This document shows positions 45,880 through 56,831 of a stretch of DNA of 64,000 nucleotides, one piece after another. The position numbers were made by a program, and so were the translations under genes. The notes under the pieces are model-generated. The model was not told the DNA's origin. It searched no databases and saw only the letters and a program-made list of their open reading frames with translations. The first letter of the stretch is position 1. The number at the start of each line of letters is the position of its first letter. Where the stretch lies: positions 102,328,829 through 102,392,828 of the forward strand of contig NC_030677.2 in assembly GCF_000004195.4 (NCBI RefSeq), given 5' to 3'. This stretch comes from Xenopus tropicalis (taxonomy: Eukaryota > Chordata > Amphibia > Anura > Pipidae).

Positions 45880-48800
45880 CTGTTTGTATGGTGCTTAAAA
45901 GATTTATGGACATCATACTACTGAATAATGTCTGGTGAGTTTCACTAGTCTTTTTTTCCTTTGTTGAAAAAGTCGAAGTGATGTTATTGTCTTTTAATGA
46001 ATTAGCAGCTGTGAATATCTGCAAGTCTTGGGATGATGTATACCCAGCAGTTTCTGTAGGAACTTGAGTTGTGATTTCTTGGGCAGATATAGTGGAAGTC
46101 TCATTATTTTGTTCCCTATCTGTGATTGGACTTTGAAAGGATTTGGTTCCACTAGTTACTTCAGACCTTCCATACTCTTGAGGAGTAGTTGATATCGCCA
46201 TGATTGTCATCACATCCGATCTTGCACCATGGGAAATACTAGTGTTTTCATCAGGACTTTGTACTACTGATATAGATGTAGTAATCTCTCTGGAAAATGA
46301 AGAACTTACATATTCATGTTGTGTATTGATGGTGGATGCAATGGCTGAAAGATGTGTGGATATTTCTGGTGTAGTAAAACTCATTCTGCTTTTGGCCTTT
46401 CTATGCCTTTCTGTGTCAAAATAATGTGCACTGCCGTGGTTCTCATGAGTGGTTGCATAAGCCTTAACACGTTTCTTTTCTTTATTAGTGATTCTTCCAA
46501 AGACAGATACTACATTTGTTGTAGTCCTTGGAGACTCTGTAATTAATTCAGAAACTATCTCCCTTTCGTGAATGGTAGTTGAAGGATTTTTGGATATCTT
46601 TGGTACAGAAATAGCAGAAGAAAACATTATTGTGTTTGGTAAATTGGAGGTTTCAGTGTCTTTGGTTGTTGTGGTTTTAGTAATAAGTGCAGAGGTTTCT
46701 TTCATTGGTGGTGATGTGAGGGATTCGCTGCTTGCGGTTTGTTTTGTTGAAATAGAGGAAGTGATTTTATGGGCTTCAAATGTGCTGGTAAATGAGGAGT
46801 TTTGGTTATAATGTTGAGTTGTGTACCTATCAGTCTCGTTGGGGACATTGGATGTCATCTCTTGGACTGAGAGAGTGTGGTGTTCAGTGGTTGGACTTTC
46901 AGAGACATTGCTTCGACTAGTAGCTTGAGAGCTTCCATTCTGCTGTGGAGTAGCTGATAGTGCCATTCCTGGTACCAATTCAGAGGTTGCATAGGTTGTT
47001 AAGCGCATTTTTTTCTGGGAGTTTTCAGTTTCCCCTGTACTAATAGTAATGACTGATGCACTTTCTTTGTCTTCCAAAGAGTAGCTTTGGATTCCTTGTG
47101 TTTGTTTGGCAGATTCAGTAGGCACATTGGATATCATCACTTGGGGAGGAGTGGATCCTGTTGAACTGCTGCTCTCCAGGGTTGGTTTTACCTCTGTAAC
47201 AGAGAGTTCAGTACCACAACTCATTTTAGAGCTGCTAACTTTCTTAGGAGTGGTGGATATTGCCATACCTTTTGTCACATCTACAGTTGTTCCGATGGAA
47301 GAGCTTGTGCTCTCTTCTGGCCCAGTTATGGTTGAAGGGAATGTTGTCTCTTGTAGTGTAGGTTCAGCAGAAGTTACTCTTCTACTATCAGCAAAGGTTT
47401 CTGACTTTGACGTTCTGAGATTTGTAGAGCTTGTTGTTTCTTGTGTTTCATTTCCTGATGTACTCATAGTGTTGACTTCTTTTTCGGTATGTAATGCCCT
47501 TTCACTTATGGGTTGTGTCATAAAAGAAAATGCAGGGGCTGATAACTCTATGCTTTGTGAGGCTGATCGAATGTCAGGAACTGTGGGGGAATTTGCCATA
47601 GTCACTGGAATTTTCTGATATTCATTGTTTAATAGTGCGGTTGCAGTACTCTCTGGTCTTGTGGAAAATGAAGAGCTTGCATGTTGACGTTGTGTACTGA
47701 TGGTGGATACAATGGCTGAAAGATGTGTGGACATTTCTAGTGTACTAGCACTCACTCTGCTCTTGGTCTTTCTATGCCTAGAAGTTGAAGGATTTTTGGA
47801 TGTCTTTTGTAGTAAAGTGGCAATAGAAAACATAGTTGTTTTTGGTAAAGTAGAGGTTTTAATGTCTTTGGTTATTATGGTTGTAGTATTAAGTGCAGAG
47901 CTATCTCCCATGAATGATGTTGTGGGGGATTCTTTGCTTGCAGTTTGTTTTGTTAAAATGGAGGAAGTTATTTTGTGGGCTTCTAATGTGCTGGTAAATG
48001 AGGAGTTTGGGATATCTTTCTGAGTTGTGTGCCTGGCAGACTCAGTTGGGACTTTGGATGTGATCTCTTGGGCTGATATAGTTGGGGTCTCAGCATTTGT
48101 TGCTCCTTTTGTGTTTTGAATTTCAGAGACATTGCTTCTACTGGTTGCTTGAGAGCTTCCATGCTGCTGGGAAGTAGTTGATAGTGCCATCCTTGTCAGG
48201 ATGTCTGATCTTGAACCAGGGGAAGAGTTTGTCTTCTCCCCAGGTCTGGTGGATACAGAAAACATAGTTGCCTGAGGTGTGTATTCACCCAATGTGTGTG
48301 TAGTTTCTGGAATGCTTGCCAGTTCAGAGGTTGCATGAGTTGCGGAGCTTATTTTTTCCTTGGTGTTTTCAGTTTGCCCTGTTTTCATAGTGACAATTGA
48401 TGCAGTTTCTTTCTCTTTTAAATTGTTGGTGGTTAAGTAGCTTTGTATTCCTTGTGTTTGTTTGGCTGATTGAGTCCGCACATTGGATGCAGTGCTGGTC
48501 TTCAGGGTTGGTTTTACCTCTGTAACTGGACTTTGAGAGAGTTTGTTACCACTATTTGTTTTGATTTGTGTGGAGCTTCTTGCCTGTGTGTTTTTATTTT
48601 GTGATGTACTCATAGTGTTAATTTCTTTCTTGGTGTGTAAAGTGCTTGCACTTATTTTTGGTAATGTGGAGGTCACTGTGGTTGTAGTAGTAAGTGCAGA
48701 GGTTAGTCCAATGTATGGTGTTTTACTGGTTGTGCTTTCTTTTGTTAATTTATATGAAGTGATTTTATTGACATCTAATGTGCTTGTACTTGAGGAGGTT

Positions 48801-50046
48801 CCTTTATCTTCATGAGTCAAATGCCTGGCAGAGTCAGTGGGGACCTTGGATGTGATCTCTTGGGTTGAGATAGTGGAGGTCTTTGTAATTTTTGCTCCAC
48901 TTGTGTTTGGACTTTCATGGATATTGCTTCTACCAGTAGATTGAGAGCTTCCATGCTGCTGTGTAGTAGCTGATAGCGCCATCCTTGTCGTCACATCTGA
49001 TCTTAAACCATGGGAAGAGCTTTTGTTCTGCCCAGGGATTGTTGTGGATACAGAAAACATAGTCTCTTGAGTTGTGGATTTAGCAGATGCGATTGTTAAT
49101 TTGTGTGTAGTTTCTGTAATGCTTGTCATTGTTTTTACAGGTGTAGTATCTGCAAAGGCTACCAACCTTGATGTTCCATGGCTTTTGAAGCTTGTTGCTT
49201 TGTCTGTGTGTTGTGTCATAAGAGAAATTACAGTGGCTGATGAACTTGTGCTTTGTGAAGTTGAGTGAGCATCAGAAACTGTGGGGGAATTTCGTCTTGT
49301 GGAAAATGAAGAGCTTGCATGTTCATGTTGTGTACTGATGATGGATGCGAAGGCTGAAAGATGTGTGGACATTTGTGGTGTAGTAAAACTCACTTTGCTC
49401 GGGGTCTCTATATGTCTATCTTTCTGAGAATGATGTGCAATGCCATGGTTCTCATGAATGACTTCATAAGCCTTATGACGTTTAATTTCTTCATTAGCGA
49501 TTCTTTTAGAAACAGCTGTTACCTTTGTCGTAGTTCTTGGAGACTCTGTAGTGATTTCAGAGACTGTCTCCCTTTTTGGAATTGCAATTGTAGGATTTTT
49601 GTATGTTTTTGGTACTGTAGTAGTAGAAGAAAACATTCTTGTTTGTGGTAAAGTGGAGGCTTTAATGTCTTTGTTCATTGTGATAGTAGTAGAAGAGATT
49701 TGTTCTATGGGTAGTGTTTTAAGGGTTTCACTGCTTGTCATTTCTTTTGTTGATGAGAGAGTATTTTCCCCTGTTCTATGCTCATCCTTATATGTTTCTT
49801 TCTTCAGAGCAGAAGAAAGCAAGCTTTTAGTTAATGATATGTGAGTAACTGCTGAGGTCTCAGGACTTTGGTTTGCTTTGTTTGAAAAAGTTGAAGGGGT
49901 TTTGTTCTCTTCATATATATATCTGGTTGGCAAGCTATTCATTTCTTTGTGGGGAGTTTGTATTGTAGAGCCTGTGATCACACTGCTTTTAAACTTTATT
50001 GTTGTAGTATTTGAACTGTAAACTGCTAATCCACTGGCTTCGTCCC
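45880..50046 (-). CDS. mucin-like gene, 1389-codon degenerate Ser/Thr-repeat exon
   Basis: A single open minus-strand frame of 4167 bp. The acceptor is TTTCTTGTTTTTTTAG (AG at plus 50048-50047) and the donor CAG|GTGAGT (plus 45882-45874), both strong, both phase 1. The protein is Ser/Thr-rich with more Lys, Gln, His and Asn than the giant exon and almost no Cys. Four degenerate copies of a block around QEITSKVPT, each preceded by MALS-like and SSQ-like stretches, lie near 48850, 48055, 46850 and 46060. The hydrophobic stretch upstream of the acceptor resembles a signal peptide when translated but begins with GTG and is the intron's pyrimidine tract. It is likely an extracellular O-glycosylated segment; joining to the exon at 16342 is inferred from strand, composition and phase. 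Confidence 0.72.
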
Positions 50047-50335
50047 CTAAAAAAACAAGAAATATAATGGTAAATATATAAAATACACACACTTATGGCC
50101 ACATGTATCTTTTTTCACACTTCATAAACTTGCACATACATTTAAATCAATGTAAGATGAGTGTGTTTCATTACAACATTTGGGGTGTCATTATAGAAAC
50201 ATGTTCTTGTATTTAGCAGATTGAGCAAAACAATATTTAAAAATATAAAAATGTCATTAATTTGTTATAAAACATGTTTCACATACATTACATCTGTAGG
50301 GGTGTGTAAAAAAAAAAAAAGAAACTGAAGCAATA
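50047..50335 (-). other. intron or upstream sequence, nothing recognised
   Basis: This sequence lies 5' of the mucin exon. It contains the acceptor's pyrimidine tract and AT-rich sequence. The next upstream exon was not found in the rest of the window. Confidence 0.45.
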
Positions 50336-51235
50336 TATATATATATCACTAAGATGGAAATCACAGCAAACTTTTGGAACATTTCAGTTCCTTTTTCAAA
50401 GCTGATTGCTTAAATGTTCTGAAAGCTTGCTTTGATTATAATCTTAGCCAATAAATGTACATCACTTTTGTTATGCTTCATATTAAAAGTTTTACCTATT
50501 AATTTTTTCATCTCCTTCCCAGTGGAGGGGAATGAACAAAGTGTTCCATTAAAAACATATATTGTATATATGTAGTATCATTCCTAACAAAATGGCAAGG
50601 GAAACAATCTCTTTACCCAGGGGCATATATCTGACAATAGTTTGTATGAACTCTGATTGAAAAAGCATGCTAAAACATTTACCTGTTAAGGCCATATTGT
50701 GCTAAGGTATACAATTCCCTAATCCAAAAGAGTTTGTAATCATTTTGATCTATCATAGCCTCTTTTTAATGGGGGTATGCGATCAATCACTATATTCTTG
50801 AATGTGTGAAGGTGATGCCCCATCTCCATGCAATGTTTAGCAACTGGGTTTTAAAGTTTTATTATCTTGAAAATCTGTACTGTTTGCTGATTGATGCCCA
50901 TCCATTCTCAGGTGCAACATCTGATCTGTTTTGCCCTAGGAGTCATACAATTGGGACACCAAAAACATCCAGCTTTTCACTTTTTCAACAACATGGCTTC
51001 ATCTTTTGGTGACATTTAACGAGTACCAGGTCTTGTAAATTTACACCTCTTTTTTGTTCCATCATCAGTGGGTCGGGGAACAAATGTTTTAATCTACTAT
51101 CTGCCTGTATAATGTTCTTCTTATCCCTAATGATGCCATTTATCCTTGTGGATGCCCCAAAAACTCCTGGAGTTTTGTGCCTTGACCTCGGGACCTAGCT
51201 TTTGAGCATGGTATAATTACTACAGAAAATGGATA
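50336..51235 (-). mobile_element. Penelope-like retroelement remnant with decayed endonuclease end
   Basis: On the minus strand near 50840-50700 the frame reads KHCMEMGHHLHTFKNIVIDR followed by IPPLKRGYDRSK, resembling the C-terminal part of the GIY-YIG endonuclease of Penelope-like elements (a conserved Arg-Gly, then a Trp-Ile-then-Leu region). Frameshifts and stops occur. Downstream is a foldback (50348-50384 against 50410-50445), then an (AT)n end. The family call is by pattern only. Confidence 0.5.
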
Positions 51236-51303
51236 ATGTACATAATAACTGAACATGAGCAAGTATAATCACTAAATAAGCATTTTAACCCCAAACATGC
51301 CAG

Positions 51304-51544
51304 TACAGGTATGGGATCCCTTATCCGGAAACCAATTATCCAGAAAGTTAGACTCCATTATAAGAAAATAATTCTAATTTTTAAAAATTATTTCCTTTTT
51401 CTCTGTAATTATAAAACAGTACTTTTTACTTGTTCCCAACTAAGATCTAATTAATCCTTATTGAAGACAAAACAAGCCTATTGGGTTTGTTCAATATTAA
51501 AATGAGTTTTAGCAGATTCTGGATTACAGGTCCCATACCTGTAT
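51304..51544. mobile_element. ATCCGGAA-type MITE, short copy
   Basis: Left TACAGGTATGGGATCCCTTA, right TACAGGTCCCATACCTGTA. Interior words GTTCCCAACTAAGATCTAAT and AAGACAAAACAAGCCTATTG match the family on the reverse strand. Confidence 0.82.
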
Positions 51545-52365
51545 AGTTACTCCAGAAAATGGACAATCTGCATATTAACCCAAAAAGTGCCAGTATAATT
51601 GCTACAGAAAATGGACAATTAGTATATTAACCCAAGATGTACCAGCGTCATTACTACAGATTATGGATAATCTGCATATAAACGATATAATAACAAAAAA
51701 TATAAACAATTGGCAAGAGCTATCAGCCAAGATGACAGAGCAATTGGATGTAGTTTGGGTTTGCTGCTAATCCATTTAATCACTCCTGAATAGTTATCCA
51801 GTGGGGTATTAGACATAAGTCATCAGACATAGACATCATCACATAGACATCAGTGAACATACTCCATCTGGGACTTTACCTGCAAATGGCAAAACTCACC
51901 TCATTTCTACTGATTGTATGCATGGTGCTCCCTAAGTAGTTGCCTCCTTTAACCCCCCTGTTGTCTGTCCATGCTCCATCCACATATCCTCCTCCCTGCT
52001 CTCATCTACATACTCCAGCTCCTTTACCCTCTATAACTACTTACAACACCTCTGTCCCCCGGTTACTGTCCGTATGCGGAGGCGCTCTCATTTTAAATCC
52101 TCTGCTCACATCTTCTCACTCTTTATCCTACTATTGCTGGCTGCAGGGGATGTCTCTCCAAATCCCGGGCCCTGCTCCATACCTACTTATATCCGTCCTC
52201 GTCCTTCTGTCCCGATGCCTAAAGCCTGTCGTTCCTCTGCTGTTTCTAACCTTATTCAGGTTCCCACTCTTCCCTCCTCCTGCCTTCCGTTTTCTTGGGC
52301 CCTTCTTAATGTCCGTTCCTTAACTAACAAAGCTACACTAATCCATGATCTGTTTTGCTCTAAAT

Positions 52366-53410
52366 CAGTGCTGTCCAACTTCTGCGGTGCCGAGGGCCGG
52401 AATTTCTCTAGCATACATGGTAGAGGGCTGCTAATGGAAGCCAGTTTTGACCACTCCCGTTTTTTAAACCACACCCACTTCAAACCACACCTATTTTATC
52501 ACAATGGTGGTAGCACTGCAAAATCCCAAATGCTTGGTCCTTACTGTGGGGATATCAACCATCATTCATATGTGAAAGAATTATGTCATATTAAGATATA
52601 CCCTTAAATTCCATATGCCTTCTCCTCCCCTGTGGATAGCAGAGCAACCCCCAGTACATAATTACACACCTTAGGGACCATTTAATGGCTATTTCCAACT
52701 GCTAACAAACTCCCACAATAAACCCCTGCCAGGTTCACCTCCCACAAGCAGCATAGGGCAGGCAGAGTATGGCACACACAGGCAGCACTCTGCCTTTCCT
52801 ATGCTGTCTGTGTGTACCATACTCTGCCTACCCTATGCTGCCTGTGTGTGCCATACTCTGCCTACCCTATGCTGCCTGTGTGTGCCATACTCTGCCTGCC
52901 CTACCCTGCCTGTGTGAACCATACCCTCCCTGCCCTATGCTGCCTGTGTGTGCCATACTCTGCCTACCCTATGCTCCCTGTGTGTGCCATACTCTGCCTG
53001 CCCTACCCTGCCTGTGTGTACCATACCCTCCCTGCCCTATGCTCCCTGTGTGTGCCATACAGTCCAGGCAGTACCTACATAGGTACCTACAGTACCTATG
53101 TCTGAGGTGTGAAGAAGTGAACAATGTGAGTGATTACAGCCTGAGCCTGAGGTGTGAACACTGCAGGGGGTGAGCAATGAAGGTATTAAAAGGTGTGAAA
53201 AACACAGGGGATTACATTTTTAAACAATACAGGAGGATTACAGCCTGAATCTGAGGTGAGAACCATGCAGGGGGGCAGTTAATCTCAGTACTGATACCAT
53301 TTAAAGCTTACTCAAAGGTAAGCCATCAAAGCAGCCAGACAGGTGGGGGGCCACACAGAGGGGGGTCGCGGGCTGCATGTGGCCCACGGGCTGCCAGTTG
53401 GACAGCACTG
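52366..53410 (+). mobile_element. hAT element with internal minisatellite (copy 2), inside the L2 ORF
   Basis: Left CAGTGCTGTCCAACTTCTGC, right CCAGTTGGACAGCACTG. Perfect 8-bp duplication CTCTAAAT (52358-52365, 53411-53418). Opposite orientation to 44110-45195. The hAT insertion is younger than the LINE. Confidence 0.92.
52756..53060. repeat. 34-bp minisatellite inside hAT copy 2
   Basis: Units read TGCCTGTGTGTGCCATACTC followed by TGCCTACCCTATGC or TGCCTGCCCTACCC, the complement of the array in copy 1. Fewer units (about 9) than copy 1, so array length varies between copies. Confidence 0.88.
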
Positions 53411-56103
53411 CTCTAAATTATTTAATCTCCTCACACTAACAGAAACCTGGCTGTTGCAGAATGACACCGCCACTGAAGCTGCTCTCTCTCATGGCGGTCT
53501 GTCTTTCTCCCACACCCCACGGACCACTGGACGCGGTGGGGGAGTTGGAATTCTCCTCTCCTCCCGTTGCCGGTTCGCATCTATTCCTATTCCTCCGGCT
53601 TTTTTGTTTAACTCATTTGAAGTGCATGCCCTTCAAATCTTCCATCCTCTCTCTGTACGGGTGGCTGTCATTTACAGGCCCCCATCAGCCTCCTCTCCTG
53701 CTACCTTCCTTTCTGATTTTGAAATCTGGCTCTCTTTTTTCCTCTGTACTGATGGTCCTGCAATCATCCTTGGGGATTTCAACTCCCACATTGATGATCC
53801 TCGCAACCCTGGCCCTCACGTTTTCTCTGCCTAACCTCCTCCTTTGAGCTCCAGCAGTGGACAAATGCTCCGACTCATAAGGATGGCCACTTTCTGGACT
53901 TAGTCTTTACCAAAAATCTGTCCCTTTCTGATTTTAACAGTGTCCCCTTCCCCTTCTCTGACCATCACCTGGTTACATTTTCTGTCTCTCATTCTTCTTC
54001 TCAACCTGATCCTTCCCCCGCTGTACTAATTCGAAATACTCGTGACGTAGACCTCCAGGCCTTAGCTCGCTCTTTCAGGTCCAGTCTCTCTTCCTTTAAT
54101 GAGATGTCTGACCCTGATACCCTGGTTAGAGAGTACAACAGTATACTAGCCTCCACCATTAACTCATTTGCACCCCCTCAGCCTAAGCGTACTCGGGTTC
54201 AAAACCCACGATCCCCGGGCTTAAAACCCACACTTCTTCTCTGCTTAAACACTGTGCTGCTGAACTTACTCCAGCTCTTACTCACATTTTCAACTCTTCT
54301 CTGTCTTCTGGAAGTTTCCCCTCTTCATTCAAACAGGCCTGTGTCAAGCCAATCCTTAAAAAGGCCACGCTGGACCCGTCCTATCTCTCTAACTACCATC
54401 CTGTCTCGCTTCTACCTCTTGCCTCCAAAATCTTAGAGCGTATTGTCTTCTCCCGTAACTAACTTTCTTAATGCCCATAATTTATTGGATCCACTGCAAT
54501 CTGGCTTTCGGCCTGCGCACTCTACTGAGACGGCGTTGTGCAGAGTTATGAATGATCTTCAGGTTGCCAAAGCCAATGGTCACTTTTCTAAACTAATCCT
54601 CATAGATCTATAGGCTGCATTTGATATGGTTGACCACTCCCTCCTGATGCAAATTCTGCATTCGATTGGTCTCCGTAGTCAGGCTGCATCCTGGATTTCG
54701 TCCTACATCTCTAACGGTTCATTCACTGTCTCCTATGATAACAAAACCTCATCTCCAGTTCCTCTTAATGTGGGGGTACCCCAAGGCTCTGTACTTGGGC
54801 CGTTGTTGCTCTCCCTTTACACGCTGTCTTATCAGTTCATTTGGCTTTAAATATCATCTGTATGCAGATGATATCCAAATTTACTTTTCAACCCCTTTGT
54901 TAACAGTTGAAACTGAGACTCAAATCTCTAACTGCCTCCTGGCTATCTCCAATTGGATGAAGCAACGCCACCTCAAACTGAACATAACAAAAACTGAACT
55001 AATGATCTTTCTGCCTAAGCCTGGTCCCTACTCCCCCCTTTTCTATCTCTATTGAAGACACCCTCATCAACCCTGTCGATTCGGTGCATTGTTTGGGGGT
55101 AATCTTTGACTCCAGTCTCTCCTTCTCTGACCATATTAACACCACTGTCAAAACCTGTCACTTTTTCTTACACAATATTGCCAAAATTCGTCCCTTTCTT
55201 TCTACTGCAACAGCTAGGCTGCTCATGCATGCTCTCATCCTATCCCGACTTGACTACTGTAACCTGCTACTAACCGGCCTCCCTAACTCCCATCTTTCCC
55301 TCCTACAGTCTATATTAAACACTGCTGCCAGAATTCTCCTCCTCTCATCCAGGAGAGTTAAGGCCCTCTGCTAAAGTCCTTATCGTGGCTTCCTATTAAA
55401 AAAGAATATCTTACAAACTCCTTTTTCTTAACCTTGAAAGTCCTCTTTTCCTCTGCTCCTCACTACATCTCTTCCCTTGTGTCTCCGTACATTCCTGGCC
55501 GACTCCTTCACTACTGTCGTTTCCCGCCTTAAACCTTTCTTCCTTGCTGCCCCTTACATTTGGAATGCCATCCCTGATTTCCTCTGCAGAGAATCCTCTC
55601 TCAGTCTTTTTAAAACTAAACTTAAAGACTACCTTTTGGAGCACTCACCCAGCACATGATCTGGAAACTAACACTTATATTGTCGTGTCACTCACTGTGA
55701 CCTACAGCTCCTATATTTGCCGATTTGTGTCTGTAAGTTACCCTCCCATATAGATTGTAAGCTCTACGGGGCAGGGACCTCCATCCTCTTGTGTTTTTGA
55801 CTCTTATTGCAACTGTATCTTTTATTTGTCTTTATTGTAATACTTTGTATTTATCTATTATCTTAATAACCCCCTGTTTGTATTAATCTATTCTACTGTA
55901 CAGCGCTGCGTACATAAGTAGCGCTTTATAAATAAAGATATACATACATACATACATACAAGTGAGCTCTAAAATTATTTTACCAGTTACTGCTGCTACT
56001 GCCACACCTTAGGAATATTTGCTTATGTCAGTTTATAAACTAAAATTGTAAAGAAAATAATCCTCTAGTAAGAAAGCAGTATTTAATAACTTTGTATTGA
56101 GAT

Positions 56104-56416
56104 TAGTGATGAGTGAATGTTTTTGCCAGGTATGGATTTGCAGCGAATTTCCACCTTTTGCCATTGGCGAATAGTTTCACGAAACGTCAACAAAAATCCG
56201 CTGCAAAAAATTTGTTGCGTGTCAAAAAAAGTTGCGGTCATGTTAAAAATAGGTGCGGTTGCATCAAAATAGATGCGGTCACAGCAAAAAAAAGACGCAC
56301 ATGACAGAAAATTTTGCAACAAACGTGTTTTGTGGATTTTTCGCCATTTTGCTATTTTTCCTAGTGTTTCATGAATTTTACGGCAAAGCAAAACAGGACA
56401 GATTCGCTCATCACTA
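56104..56416. mobile_element. hAT-type MITE, TAGTGATGAGCGAAT family
   Basis: Left TAGTGATGAGTGAATG, right ATTCGCTCATCACTA. Target duplication attgagat (56096-56103) against attgggat (56417-56424), 7 of 8. Confidence 0.88.
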
Positions 56417-56831
56417 ATTGGGATCTAATACATCAGGACAGAGATTCTTAAGGTACTTTTTTAAGGTATGCTCCCCTTTAAACTATGGCAAAGGCACACA
56501 TCTTAATATTTGTTAACAGATGGCTTGTAGCATTAGTGTAAAGATAAACAAATGTGGGTATAATGGTACAAGTACCCACAAGCAAAGTTAGCATGATGCC
56601 AAGTAAAACTATATACACTATTGTCTTATAATTCTCCTTGTTATTTATACAATGAAATCATTAATCATAGTATTAGTTGGCCATACATTACTTAACATTA
56701 GGCATGTGTGATATAATCCAATACAATGACTATAAAACTTCAATTTGTGGAATCCCCATGCACCAATATACCTAAGAAACATTTAGCAAGGCAGTTAAAA
56801 AAGCTTATGATTTCCAATGATTACATATACA
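56417..56831. other. non-coding, nothing recognised
   Basis: Short AT-rich spacer. Confidence 0.4.

Larger units (their letters stand above)
52074..55660 (+). pseudogene. L2 ORF2 (AP endonuclease plus reverse transcriptase), interrupted
   Basis: The frame opens at ATG 52074 (MRRRSHFKSS). A 2A-like GDVSPNPGP sits at 52146-52172. The endonuclease frame is broken by the hAT insert and resumes at 53411 with LTLTETWLLQ; ILGDFNSHIDDP (about 53766-53801) is the endonuclease motif. The RT region shows [20 protein letters not shown], an in-frame stop in the first Asp box (TAG at 54612, before AAFDMVDH), then GVPQGSVLGPLLLSLY, then a frameshift before HLYADDIQIY. Further shifts occur near 53834, 54230, 54440, 55040 and 55370. 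It cannot make an active protein. Confidence 0.85.
51935..55961 (+). mobile_element. L2-clade non-LTR retrotransposon, nearly full length but dead
   Basis: The order is a C/T-rich 5' region, an N-terminal peptide with a 2A-like motif, an AP-endonuclease region, a reverse transcriptase with a YADD box (54861-54872) and a C-terminal segment ending AAPYIWNAIPDFLCRESSLS. The 3' tail has the L2-typical TAGATTGTAAGCTCTACGGG and ends in AATAAAGATATACATACATA. A hAT element interrupts it at 52366-53410. The 5' boundary is uncertain and no target duplication was resolved. Confidence 0.85.

Noticed and set aside
46200..49844. Several plus-strand frames of 60-170 residues opposite the 1389-codon exon
   Set aside because: They are shadows of a low-complexity Ser/Thr-rich minus-strand exon; Val/Leu-rich, with no shared features.
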